Made by a program: the position numbers and the translations under genes. From assembly GCA_050696075.1 (NCBI GenBank), contig JBOGUF010000119.1:1-31787 (forward strand): a stretch of DNA of 31,787 bases. Reading direction: 5' to 3'. Source of the DNA: JBOGUF01 sp050696075 (GTDB taxonomy: Bacteria > Chloroflexota > Chloroflexia > Thermomicrobiales > UBA6265). Under the pieces are notes generated by a model. The model saw nothing but the letters and a program-made list of their open reading frames with translations. It was not told the origin of the DNA and did no database searches. Of this stretch, positions 7,561 through 16,002 are shown in pieces (the first letter of the stretch is position 1; each line of letters opens with the position of its first letter).

Positions 7561-8904
7561 ATGACGTCAGCGAACCAGCCGACGCGGGCACACACCAAAG
7601 CTGCCGAGACCTTCCAGTCGTCCAAGCCTCCGGCCACCGGCACGATCTTTGCCGATCGCGATACCAGCATTGATCCTGTCTTGGCCCATCGCGTGCTGAG
7701 CACGATTGACCACGACGAGGTCATCGCGTTCTTACAACAGCTCATTCGCGTTCCTTCGGTCAATCCTCCAGGCGACGTGCGCGAAGCAATTCGGCTCTGC
7801 ACCGAAAAGCTGGCGGCCGCCGGATTTGACACGCAAACCGTTGGGGCTACACCGGAGCAGGTGAACCTCATTGGCACGTTGCGTGGGCGTTTGGCCGGGC
7901 CACGGTTGGCGTTCAACGCGCACGTCGACGTCGTGCCGATCGGTGAGGAAACGGCCTGGACGTATCCGCCGTTTGGCGGCGAGATCGCGCACGGGCGGGT
8001 CTATGGCCGCGGCGCGGGAGACGACAAGGCCAGCGTCGCCGCCCAGGTTATGGCCGGCGTTGCCCTCGCGCGCTCTAGTGTGTTGCTTGACGGGACGCTG
8101 ATTGTCACCGCGGTGGCCGACGAGGAGACGTCTGGCCAACTTGGCGCGGGATTCATCGTGCGGGAGGGCCATGTCGACGCCGATTTTGTGATCGTCGGCG
8201 AGCAGACGAGGAACCAAATTTGCGTCGCCGAGCGTGGCGCTGTTGGAGTGCAGGTGATGGTCTATGGTGCAGCCGGCCATGCGGCGGCCCCCTGGGATGG
8301 CGTCAACGCGATCGAGGGGATGGGCCGCGTCATCACCGCCCTCCGCGAGGAACTCTGGCCAATCCTGGCACAGCGTACTCACCGCTACCTGCCGCACTCG
8401 ACGGCGACCATCAGCACGATCACCGGCGGTGTCAAGACCAACGTCATCCCCGATGCTTGCGAGATCTATGTCGATCGCAGAATCCTGCCGGGTGAGACGC
8501 CAGAAAGCGTTACCGCGGAGATCCGGGCCGTCGCCGAGCGGGCGGTCGCCCAGGTGGCTGGACTCCGAGTTGAGGTGACGCCACGGGCAAGCCGCGGGGC
8601 GCGTGAGAGCGACCCGAACTCATTGGTCGGACGCGCGCTCCAAGAGGCGACTCGCTTCCTAGGCAACGAACCGATCCTGACCGGCTTCTTCGCCGGAACC
8701 GACGCCAAGCACTTCGCGCCCAAAGGCTGGCCGACCATGGTTGTGGGTCCAGGCGATCCCAGCACGGCCCACACGCCGGACGAATGGGTCGGCATCGAAG
8801 AGGTGCTCGAGGCGACCAGGCTTTACGCCCTGACCGCGCTCGCGGTCCTTGCCCGTCACGATGAGACATCCCTTGGATCTGCCAGCGGGCGGCCCGGAAG
8901 GTGA
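7561..8904 (+). CDS. M20-family metallopeptidase/deacylase (ArgE/DapE/ACY1 type)
   Basis: Zinc amidohydrolase of 447 residues that would split an acyl or peptide bond of an amino acid derivative in the cytosol. The di-zinc site is visible: H121 in FNAHVDVV, D154 in GRGAGDDKAS, the ADEE pair (188-189) carrying the general base, E214 in GEQT, and a late histidine in STAHTPDEW. The dimerisation domain lies between (GAAGHAAAPWDGVNAI). The frame is open from 7345, but ATG 7561 is preferred since the family signature EVIAFLQQLIRVPSVNPPG begins only at residue 53. Even so the N-terminus is about 35 residues longer than usual and the ribosome site is weak, so a later start is possible. It is divergent from the first ABC operon and six bases ahead of the enolase-family remnant. 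Confidence 0.9.
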   Translation: MTSANQPTRAHTKAAETFQSSKPPATGTIFADRDTSIDPVLAHRVLSTIDHDEVIAFLQQLIRVPSVNPPGDVREAIRLCTEKLAAAGFDTQTVGATPEQVNLIGTLRGRLAGPRLAFNAHVDVVPIGEETAWTYPPFGGEIAHGRVYGRGAGDDKASVAAQVMAGVALARSSVLLDGTLIVTAVADEETSGQLGAGFIVREGHVDADFVIVGEQTRNQICVAERGAVGVQVMVYGAAGHAAAPWDGVNAIEGMGRVITALREELWPILAQRTHRYLPHSTATISTITGGVKTNVIPDACEIYVDRRILPGETPESVTAEIRAVAERAVAQVAGLRVEVTPRASRGARESDPNSLVGRALQEATRFLGNEPILTGFFAGTDAKHFAPKGWPTMVVGPGDPSTAHTPDEWVGIEEVLEATRLYALTALAVLARHDETSLGSASGRPGR

Positions 8905-8910
8905 GGACTC

Positions 8911-10067
8911 GTGACAATCAGCCAGGTCCGCGTTGACCGCGTCTCCGTGCCGCTTGGCCGCCCCTATTGGATGTCGCTTGAGCCGTACACCACCGCCTCG
9001 GAACTGATTGTGCGGATCGAGACGGACGAGGGGTTCACGGGGATCGGTGAGATCCACGGTCGACCGCTCGATCAGATCGTGGCGATCATCGCCGGGACTT
9101 TCGCACCGCTGGTGGTGGGCCAGGATCCGATGGATCACGAACGGCACTGGTCGGCGATGTTCGCGTATACGCATACTCGAGCCGGCGCCAGACTCAGCCA
9201 TGCTGAGGGACAACCCCACTTTGGCGCCGGGGCCAAACCGCGGATCATGGCCGCGATCGCCGGGATCGACATCGCCCTCTGGGACCTCAAGGGCAAGATC
9301 CGCGGCCAGTCCGTCTCGAAGCTGCTGGGCGCGAGTCGCGCCACGGTGCCGTGCTACGCGAGCGGTGGGTACTACGGGCCGGGGGGGAAGCCGACGTCGA
9401 GGGCCTCATCGAGGAGATGCGCGGCTACGTCGAGCTCGGCTTTCGGGCGGTCAAGATGAAGGACGGCGGCCTTGCGATCGACGAGGACGTGCGCCGCGTG
9501 GCGAGTCCGCGGGAGGCAATCGGCCCGGACGTTCGCCTGATGCTCGACGCCAACGTCGCCTACGACGTCCCGACGGCCATCGCCGCCGCCCGCGCCTTCG
9601 AGCCGTTCGACATCACCTGGTTCGAAGAACCAGTGCACTGGTACGACGGCGTCTTCGGCCTGGCCCAGATCGCCGCGGCAACGACGATCCCGATCGCCAG
9701 CGGCGCAAGCGAGTTGCACCGCTGGGGTTGCCGCGACCTGATTCTCCACGGCGGGATTCGGATTATGCAGTTCGACGCGACGCGGGCCGGAGGCGTAACC
9801 GAGTGGCTGCGCGTTGCCGCCTACGCGGCGGCCCACGGCATTCTGATGGCGCCCCACCACGATCCGCGGGTGCACGGGTAGTTGATCGCCGCGGTCCCGA
9901 ACGGTCACGTACAAGAAGTCTTCCCAAACCCGGCGCGCGACCCGCTCGGGGCGGACCTCTTCGTCGGTCGCCCCGAGAACATTGACGGCGTCCTGCACGT
10001 CCCGGACCGACCGGGCTTCGGCTTTGAGCTACCTCCCGAGGGCCTGGCGCACTACGGCGTCCGCTAG
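8911..10067 (+). pseudogene. Mandelate racemase/muconate lactonizing enzyme family gene, broken
   Basis: Three consecutive pieces rebuild one enolase-superfamily protein. 8911-9387 gives the N-terminal capping domain (from MTISQVRVDRV to ASGGYYGPGG). A run of seven G at 9381-9387 then shifts the frame, and adding one G restores it. The barrel follows: the KMK motif (RAVKMKDGG), metal ligand D in LMLDAN, E in WFEEP, and HH in MAPHHDP. An in-frame TAG at 9879-9881 interrupts the sequence after DPRVHG. The C-terminus (LIAAVPNGHVQEVFPNP...HYGVR) is intact to 10067. The third metal ligand, normally the E of the GEN/GES loop, appears to be alanine (ASGASELHRWG). Two disruptions plus a lost ligand argue for a pseudogene. 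The original product was probably a sugar-acid dehydratase or racemase. Start GTG 8911, coupled to the M20 gene. Confidence 0.85.
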
Positions 10068-10153
10068 TTCGACCGACTCGCGCACTCGCCCCGTTCGTCG
10101 GCCTGGCACCCTTTCGACCGGCTCGAGGACGATGCGCCTTACCACGTTGCTTC

Positions 10154-11074
10154 TTAATGACGACCGCGGCGCGGGTCGATGGCGTCTTGGAGTCCATCGG
10201 CAAAGAAGTTCATCGCGACGACGGTGTAGACAATGGCGAGGCCGGGGAAGACGGCGTAGGTGGCGGAGCGACTGAGGTAGCCCTGAGCGCCGCTGAGCAT
10301 ATTGCCCCAGGAGGCGTCCGGAGGCTGGCTGCCGAGACCGAGAAAGCTGAGCGATGCCTCGACCAGGATCGCCTCGGGCACGGCGATCGCCATCAGGACG
10401 ATCGCCGGTACGACGCAGTTGGGGAAGAGGTGCCTCCGCATGATCTGCCACCTGGTGCAGCCGATCGCCCAGGCGGCCTCGGCGTAATCCTTCTCCTTCG
10501 CGGCGAGAGTGGCAGCGCGGACCACCCGCGAAAAGATCGGCATGTTGATAATCGCGATGGCGAGCACGGCGTTGATCCAGCCTGGCCCAAGGATGGTGAC
10601 GATGCCGATGGCCAGAAAGATCGAGGGAAAGGCCAGCAGGGCATCCCACACCCGCATGATCACCGAATCGAGCCAGCCACCGAGGTAGCCCGCGAGCAGT
10701 CCGGTCAAGGTGCCAATGGCAGCCGCGAGGAAGACGGCCGACAATCCCGCTTGGATTGCTGGGCGGGTCGCATAGATGATCCGGCTGAGAATGTCGCGCC
10801 CGAGTTCATCGGTGCCGAACCAATAGGTGCTCGACGGGGCCGCGAGTTGGGCTTCGAGATGCAACGCATTCGGATCATACGGCGCGAACGCCGGGCTGGC
10901 GATTGCCAAGAGTGTGAGGACAAGCAGGCTAACCGTGCCAATCGCGCCTTTGCGGGAGCGCAGTAGGCGCACCACGACCGCGCGCTGTTGGCTCTCGGCG
11001 AACCACTGACGGGAGCGATGTCGCGTCCCGGCGTCCCTGACCAAGGACCCATCATCGATCGCGGAGGAGCGCAT
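10154..11074 (-). CDS. ABC transporter permease, DppC/OppC type (second system)
   Basis: Inner-membrane permease of 306 residues. The hydrophobic helix VSLLVLTLLAIASPAFAP precedes the family hallmark YDPNALHLEAQLAAPSSTYWFGTDELGRDILSR. The EAA-type coupling loop is AAWAIGCTRWQIMRRHLFPN, and the end has the usual PGLAIVYTVVAMNFFADGLQDAIDPR. It lies 27 bases downstream of the DppB-type gene and is the last gene of this unit. No ATPase gene follows, unlike in the first system. The next gene on the other side is the convergent enolase-family remnant. Confidence 0.92.
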   Translation of the reverse strand: MRSSAIDDGSLVRDAGTRHRSRQWFAESQQRAVVVRLLRSRKGAIGTVSLLVLTLLAIASPAFAPYDPNALHLEAQLAAPSSTYWFGTDELGRDILSRIIYATRPAIQAGLSAVFLAAAIGTLTGLLAGYLGGWLDSVIMRVWDALLAFPSIFLAIGIVTILGPGWINAVLAIAIINMPIFSRVVRAATLAAKEKDYAEAAWAIGCTRWQIMRRHLFPNCVVPAIVLMAIAVPEAILVEASLSFLGLGSQPPDASWGNMLSGAQGYLSRSATYAVFPGLAIVYTVVAMNFFADGLQDAIDPRRGRH

Positions 11075-11101
11075 GTCGGTGCTCGTGACCTTCCCCTGAG
11101 G

Positions 11102-12055
11102 CTATAGCGGGCCTGCAAGCTTGACCGACGGATCGAGGTAGGCATATGAAATGTCGACGATGAGGTTGGTGATCAGGAAGATCGCGACGACGAGCATGAG
11201 CGTGGCCTGTACGACCGGATAGTCGCGATTCAAAATGGAACGAACAATCAGGCGGCCGATGCCGGGATAGGAGAAGACGGTTTCGGTAACGACCGCGCCT
11301 CCTAAGAGCGAGCCGAACTGAATGCCGAGCGTCGTCACGATCGGCAGGAGGGTCGTCCGCAATGCATGTCGCACGACGACCGTGGTCTCCGCCAGCCCTT
11401 TCGCACGGGCCGTGCGCACGTAGTCACTCGCCAGCACGTCGATCATCGCCGATCGCACGAACCGCGAGAGAACCGACATGTTCGACACCGCGATGGTGAC
11501 CACGGGTAAGACGAGGAACTCGAGGTTGAAGACAAAGGACTTACCCGGATCGCCAACGCCGGACGGGGGCAGCCACCGCAGCTTGACACTGAAGATGATG
11601 ATGAGGATGAGGCCCAACCAGAAACTGGGGACGGAGAGTCCCAACGCGTTGAAGCTGGTCACCGCGAAGTCGGCCTTGCGATTCTGCCTGATCGCGGCCC
11701 AAATGCCCATTGGAAAGCCGACGAGCATGGCCAGCGATAAGGCAATGAGGGCCAGCCGAAGCGTATTCGGAAAGGCATCAGCCACAAGCTGCGTCACGGG
11801 CTGATTGTTCACTTGGGATATGCCGAGGTTCAACCGCGCGACGTCGGACAACCAGACGACGTACCGGACCGGGATCGGCTCGTCGAGCCCCAGCCTGGTC
11901 CGCTCGCGCTCGATCTGCTCTTCCGTTGCTTCCGTACCGAGCATCATCCGGGCGGGATCGCCCGGCGCAAACTGGATGATGGCGAAAATCACCAACGACG
12001 ACAGGAAGAGCGTGGGAACGAGCATCAGCGTGCGGCGGATCAGGTATCGGAGCAT
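11102..12055 (-). CDS. ABC transporter permease, DppB/OppB type (second system)
   Basis: Permease of 317 residues beginning MLRYLIRRTLMLVPTLFLSS, the standard first helix, then FAPGDPARMMLGTEATEEQIERERTRLGLD, the family's periplasmic segment. The EAA loop is TARAKGLAETTVVVRHALRTTLLP, and VTETVFSYPGIGRLIVRSILNRDYPVVQA near the C-terminus is nearly diagnostic. The ATG has GGAGAGGAG shortly upstream. It sits 84 bases after the binding-protein gene, and both permeases are probably read from the promoter at 13891-13920. Confidence 0.93.
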   Translation of the reverse strand: MLRYLIRRTLMLVPTLFLSSLVIFAIIQFAPGDPARMMLGTEATEEQIERERTRLGLDEPIPVRYVVWLSDVARLNLGISQVNNQPVTQLVADAFPNTLRLALIALSLAMLVGFPMGIWAAIRQNRKADFAVTSFNALGLSVPSFWLGLILIIIFSVKLRWLPPSGVGDPGKSFVFNLEFLVLPVVTIAVSNMSVLSRFVRSAMIDVLASDYVRTARAKGLAETTVVVRHALRTTLLPIVTTLGIQFGSLLGGAVVTETVFSYPGIGRLIVRSILNRDYPVVQATLMLVVAIFLITNLIVDISYAYLDPSVKLAGPL

Positions 12056-12139
12056 CCGGTCTCCTCTCCCTCACCGTGGTGCAACCCATCGGCTATGTCT
12101 GGCCGTCTGTTCGCCGCCGCGGATCGCCTCACCACAAGG

Positions 12140-13759
12140 TTAGGACTGATCGAGCCAGATGGTGTCGGCGAAGAAATTGCCGCTGAGATCCCAGTGCATA
12201 CCCTGGGCGGTGTTCTCGAAAACCCAAACGCGGGGGTCGGTTGCGACCTGAATGATATGACAAGAGTTGACCACCAGTTCGTTGAGCTGCTGGTAGATCT
12301 CGCGGCGTCGCTCTTCGTCCACCTCGACCGCGCCTTGGGCCACCAATTCTTCTAATTCCGGATTGACGTAGCCGAACCGATTCGATTCGCCGCCCCGGTA
12401 GATCGTCTGCGTGCTGAAAAAGAGCGCTGGGTCACGGGTGGTCCGACCGACGAGCCAGGGATGCAGGTCATGCCCGAGCAGGTCGGGCGCGCCGCCGATG
12501 TCATAGAACTGCGCCGCCTCGACCTCATTGACCGTAAGCGTGACCCCGATCTGTTGCAGATCCGCCTGCCAGATCAGGCAAAAGAGCTTCATCTGCGGCC
12601 AAACCGGGGTGACGTGGATCGTCATCTCCAGGTCGTTCGCCCCCGCCTGTTCCAGCAGTGAGGCCGCCATGTCGAGGTCGAACGGGTGCGCCAGCACGAG
12701 GTCCTCGCGGTAAGCGAGGGACGCCGGGCTGAAGAAAGGCGACGCGATCGGCGTTGACACGCCAAAGAATGCGGTCTGCGCCATCCCCTCGCGGTTCAAG
12801 GAGTAGGAAAGCGCTTGCCGTACCTCTATCTGGTCAAAGGGCGGCTTGTTCACGTTGACGATAATGTTGAAGATACTGCCAGCGTCCACGACCTCGACCG
12901 TGTAGTTGTCGTCCTCCTGTAGTGGAGCGACATCCCCGGATGCGGTCAGCTGTACGCCGGAGATCGTCCCCGACTGCAAGTTCGGCACAAGCGTTTCCGC
13001 CCGGTCCAGGCGCCGGAACATGATCTCATCGAGGTAGGGCCGATCGGCTTGGTAGTAGTCGGCAAACTTCGGCAAGCGCACGAACTGAGCCGGCTCCCAT
13101 TCGGCCAGCGTAAACGGCCCTGTGCCGATTGGCAGCGACTGCACCATCTCCGGATCGGCTTTGTCGTCGATGCGAATCACGTACCAGTAGTCCAGGATGT
13201 CCGTGAGGTACGGCACGGCCGCCGCGACGATGAGTTCCAACGTGTAGGTGTCGACCGCCCGGACTTCGGTAATCGGTTCAAGGAGCCCTTGAATCTTGGA
13301 GACGCCGGAATACTCCGCCAGAGCCTCGTCCTGGAGGAAGCCGAACATGGTGACAACGTCCTCGGCCGTGCACTCCCTGCCGTCGTGCCACATGACGCCC
13401 TGCCGCAGGTTGAGCGTCAAGGTCAGGTTGTCGTCCGATAGTTGCCACGCCTCGGCAATATCCGGCTGGATCTGGCCGTCGGTGTCCTTCCAGAGCAAGC
13501 GCGAGAAGACCTGATTGTAGATCCCCATGTTGACCGCGGAGAATCCCCACGGATTGAAGTCTTCGAAATCACCCGCCTCGGCATAGTTGAGGGTACCGCC
13601 AGGGCGAACGTCGGCTGCCGCCGGCGTTCCCGACTGTGCGGCAAATGGCGCGGCAATTGCCGACGGACCGTTGATCGAAGAGTCGAAAGCCGCACCCGCG
13701 GCGGCAACCGAGGACATCTCAAGAAACTGGCGACGTGATAGCACCCGTCGGGTACGCAT
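12140..13759 (-). CDS. Extracellular solute-binding protein (SBP_bac_5 family), Tat-exported (second system)
   Basis: Receptor of the second importer, 539 residues. It has a twin-arginine signal near the start (SRRQFLEMSSVAAAG, RR at 9-10) and mature-domain signatures such as WKDTDGQIQPDIAEAWQLSDDNLTLTLNLRQGVMWHDGRECTAEDVV (split by a few variable residues), LPIGTGPFTLAEW and IEVRQALSYSLNREGMAQ. Export in folded form is shared with the first system's receptor, but the two sequences differ clearly. Its promoter carries the same operator as the iclR promoter, so expression is probably set by that regulator. The ligand is unknown; the neighbours (M20 hydrolase, aldolase, enolase-family remnant) hint at acylated amino acids or sugar acids. 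Confidence 0.93.
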   Translation of the reverse strand: MRTRRVLSRRQFLEMSSVAAAGAAFDSSINGPSAIAAPFAAQSGTPAAADVRPGGTLNYAEAGDFEDFNPWGFSAVNMGIYNQVFSRLLWKDTDGQIQPDIAEAWQLSDDNLTLTLNLRQGVMWHDGRECTAEDVVTMFGFLQDEALAEYSGVSKIQGLLEPITEVRAVDTYTLELIVAAAVPYLTDILDYWYVIRIDDKADPEMVQSLPIGTGPFTLAEWEPAQFVRLPKFADYYQADRPYLDEIMFRRLDRAETLVPNLQSGTISGVQLTASGDVAPLQEDDNYTVEVVDAGSIFNIIVNVNKPPFDQIEVRQALSYSLNREGMAQTAFFGVSTPIASPFFSPASLAYREDLVLAHPFDLDMAASLLEQAGANDLEMTIHVTPVWPQMKLFCLIWQADLQQIGVTLTVNEVEAAQFYDIGGAPDLLGHDLHPWLVGRTTRDPALFFSTQTIYRGGESNRFGYVNPELEELVAQGAVEVDEERRREIYQQLNELVVNSCHIIQVATDPRVWVFENTAQGMHWDLSGNFFADTIWLDQS

Positions 13760-13856
13760 TGCTCCCTGCTCCTCTCTCGATTGCTGGCCTGCACACCTTC
13801 GAGGACCTGCAGTCCTGGGCCTTAACGCGCACGTCCGCCCTTGCCTTGGTCGGTTC

Positions 13857-13892
13857 TTCCATCAGGTGGAATTGAACTCAAGATAATGGAAT
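13857..13892 (-). promoter_or_regulatory. IclR-type composite operator, copy at the binding-protein promoter
   Basis: TTCCA-N5-TGGAA (13857-13871) plus a third TGGAAT half-site 20 bases on (13887-13892). It matches the copy at 15866-15901 at 26 of 36 positions, with all three half-sites exact. TTCCA/TGGAA half-sites resemble the E. coli IclR box TGGAAATNATTTCCA. It overlaps the last two bases of the -10 box and extends into the start of the transcript. Confidence 0.65.
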
Positions 13893-13920
13893 ATTAGTGT
13901 ATCCCAGCCGCGGCTGTCAA
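13891..13920 (-). promoter_or_regulatory. Promoter of the second ABC system
   Basis: Minus strand: TTGACA (13915-13920), 18 bases, TAATAT (13891-13896). The start would be near 13884, giving a leader of about 125 bases before the binding-protein gene. The remainder of the 13760-13969 gap holds this leader and no gene. Confidence 0.65.
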
Positions 13921-13969
13921 CCCCGATATCGTGGTGGAAGTGCCGGTCATGGTTCTGACAAACGTCGGC

Positions 13970-14911
13970 CTATGGTCTCCAGACAAGGTCTGGGAACTCC
14001 TCATCGACGCGTCGCCGGAACTCCGCTACCGCGGCATCCGACACGGGGAGATACGGCCGCCGCGTGAGATGGTTTCCAACCAGGAAGTCGGACGCCGCCG
14101 CAACGGCCTTGTGGAGGATCGCGTGATAGTTGCCTTTGCCGAACACGGCACGCTTCAGCTCGGCGAACGCGTGAACGCGCCGTTGTCGATGCCGCGCGGC
14201 CTCCCAGTCGCCATTGAAGCACTCGCGATACCAGGCAACCATGTACGGAGCGTTAAAGCTCGTGAACGACGAGTACACGCCTCGTGCCCCGAACATCATG
14301 TAGGGGGTGAAAACGTGCTCGCCGGTGAAATGGGCGAGCTGCGGAGCGTCCTGCATCAGCGTCAAGAACTCGGGAAGCGAGCTGCCGGTGTGTTTCGTGC
14401 CCACTAAGTTGGGAACAAGGCCGGCCAGGATCGCGTAGTCGGGACCGTACTGATAGTTGTGGACGCGCGGGGTGTTGTAGTGAATCAGGGCGAAATCGGC
14501 GGGTACCGCCGCCGCGACGTCCAACCAGAACTGCCGATACGACTCCGGCGTCATGTCCATGAAGTAGGGATGGCCGACGTGGGCGCCAAGGATGCCGCGC
14601 GCCGCCGCGTGGCGCAAGCGGTCGAGCATGCCTTGCGTGTGGCTCCAGGTGACCCCGACCTGAGATGGCACGCCGAGGCGCCGCGTCTCGTCCGCGAAGG
14701 CGTCGACGATCCGCTGGAACTCCTCGAACTCGATCGCGTAGAACTCCCCGTCGCTATCGGTGGTGTAGATGCCATCGACGCGGGACGCCGCGAGACGCCG
14801 CACATTTTCGCGGAAGGACTCTTCATCGAACCGATCGCGCTCGTCGAACGGGGTAGAGATCGCCGCCCAGACCCCGTGCAAATTCTCGCGGGTAAGCCGA
14901 TCGATGGCCAT
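13970..14911 (-). CDS. DHDPS/N-acetylneuraminate lyase family aldolase
   Basis: Class I Schiff-base aldolase of the DapA/NanA superfamily, 313 residues. The first residues run LHGVWAAISTPFDERDRFDEESF, the family opening. The proton-relay tyrosine is Y145 in ALIHYNTPRV and the Schiff-base lysine is K173 in LVGTKHTGS. The usual GTTGE substrate loop appears as TTDSDGEF, so the carboxylate-binding end is atypical and lysine biosynthesis is unlikely. A keto-acid aldolase or dehydratase role in catabolism fits better. ATG 14911 with GGGAGGG about nine bases upstream is preferred over a GTG at 14932, which lacks a ribosome site. It lies 72 bases after the iclR-type gene and is probably co-transcribed with it. 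Confidence 0.88.
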   Translation of the reverse strand: MAIDRLTRENLHGVWAAISTPFDERDRFDEESFRENVRRLAASRVDGIYTTDSDGEFYAIEFEEFQRIVDAFADETRRLGVPSQVGVTWSHTQGMLDRLRHAAARGILGAHVGHPYFMDMTPESYRQFWLDVAAAVPADFALIHYNTPRVHNYQYGPDYAILAGLVPNLVGTKHTGSSLPEFLTLMQDAPQLAHFTGEHVFTPYMMFGARGVYSSFTSFNAPYMVAWYRECFNGDWEAARHRQRRVHAFAELKRAVFGKGNYHAILHKAVAAASDFLVGNHLTRRPYLPVSDAAVAEFRRRVDEEFPDLVWRP

Positions 14912-14983
14912 GCGGATGTGCCCTCCCAGCACGCGACCACGCTGACTGGAGTGGGACCCCGTAAGGGCGCACGGCGTGCACCC

Positions 14984-15871
14984 CTACCCCTCGTCGCCCG
15001 CGCCCCGCGGAACTGCCCCCGGCTCTCTGCCCCAGGCCGCTACGACGTCCCGATCGGGATACGCCAACTCCTCGGCCGGGCGGTAGCCAAAGCGCCGAGA
15101 GATGTCCCGCGCGATGCCCATGACCACCTGACCGAGTTCGGACACGCGTGGTTCGACCTCTGCCGGCGTTCCGGCGACGCTCACCGCCGCAACTGCCCGC
15201 CCCGTGTAGTCGAAGATTGGGGCTGCCACGCAGCGTGTGTCGTCATGGGATTCCCCTCGGTCCACGGCGAATCCCCGCTGGCGAGTAGCCGCCAGTGCCT
15301 GCCGTAACTCCCCCGCATCGGTGATCGTTCTCGACGTGAACTCTGTTAAGGCTTGCCGAGCCAGGAACGCCCCGACTTCCTCTTCCGTCGAGTGCGCCAG
15401 GATGGCTTTGCCGAGGCCGGTCGCGTGCGCCGACGCCCGCCTCCCGAGGGGAACATACTGGGTGAGACTCGTCGAGTTGTCGACGCGGTCGATGTAGACG
15501 ACGCCGCCACCCCGGTAGACCGCCAGGTGAACACGGAGGTCGGTGCGCAGCATGAGATCGCGGAGCAGAGGCCGCGCCTCCGCCGCTATGCGCATGGCGC
15601 CTACGGTCGCGCCGCGCAACTCCAGGATTTTCAGCCCGAGCTGGTAGCGCCGCGTCCGCGGGTCCTGCTCAACGTACCCCGCATGCAGCAACGTCTGTAA
15701 GAGGCGATGGGTCGTCCCCATCGGCAGGCTTAGCCGCTGCGCCACTTCCGATACCTGGTAACCGCCGTCCGCGGCGCCGAGGAGTTCCAGAACCGCCAAC
15801 CCTCGCTCGAGGGTCCGCAGACCGCTACCTTCACGCACGCTTCCACCCTTATCGTTGCCCATGTCTTCCAT
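14984..15871 (-). CDS. IclR-family transcriptional regulator
   Basis: Dimeric repressor/activator with an N-terminal winged helix (LRTLERGLAVLELL, then QVSEVAQRLSLPMGTTHRLLQTLLHAGYVEQD) and a C-terminal effector domain (from about residue 90; RVDNSTSLTQYVPLGRRASAHATGLGKAIL and GFAVDRGESHDDTRCVAAPIFDYTGRAVAAVSVAGT are typical). The longest frame starts at ATG 15871 (295 aa), but this codon lies in the operator and has no ribosome site. ATG 15862 (GGAAG very close) or GTG 15838 (GGTGG four to five bases before it) are real alternatives. It most likely represses itself, the adjoining aldolase gene and the second ABC system, releasing on binding a pathway metabolite. Confidence 0.92.
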   Translation of the reverse strand: MEDMGNDKGGSVREGSGLRTLERGLAVLELLGAADGGYQVSEVAQRLSLPMGTTHRLLQTLLHAGYVEQDPRTRRYQLGLKILELRGATVGAMRIAAEARPLLRDLMLRTDLRVHLAVYRGGGVVYIDRVDNSTSLTQYVPLGRRASAHATGLGKAILAHSTEEEVGAFLARQALTEFTSRTITDAGELRQALAATRQRGFAVDRGESHDDTRCVAAPIFDYTGRAVAAVSVAGTPAEVEPRVSELGQVVMGIARDISRRFGYRPAEELAYPDRDVVAAWGREPGAVPRGAGDEG

Positions 15872-15901
15872 CTTGTGGAATGTCTATTACGATAGTGGAA
15901 T
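15866..15901 (-). promoter_or_regulatory. IclR-type composite operator, copy at the iclR promoter
   Basis: TTCCA-N5-TGGAA (15866-15880) with the third half-site TGGAAT 20 bases on (15896-15901). The layout is identical to 13857-13892, including the two-base overlap with the -10 box. A bound regulator would cover the region from the start of transcription into the first codons of the longest frame. Confidence 0.65.
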
Positions 15902-15929
15902 CGTAGCGAGCCTCGCCGGGGATTGTCAA
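15900..15929 (-). promoter_or_regulatory. Promoter of the iclR-type gene
   Basis: Minus strand: TTGACA (15924-15929), 18 bases, TACGAT (15900-15905). Same spacing and same -35 as the promoter at 13891-13920. The start would be near 15893. Confidence 0.65.
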
Positions 15930-16002
15930 GTAGCTAGGGCAGCAGCGGTCCGTCTCAGCGAGAATCGATCCGCGGCCGCCGGCGTGGAGGTCATGCCTGA
16001 AC

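Noticed and set aside
9008..9985. 325-residue frame over the enolase-family remnant
   Set aside because: Very rich in R, P and S with no fold pattern. The other two frames together spell a recognisable enolase-superfamily protein.
8911..10067. Programmed frameshift in the enolase-family gene
   Set aside because: A G7 run could permit slippage, but the additional in-frame TAG and the altered metal ligand make simple decay the better explanation.
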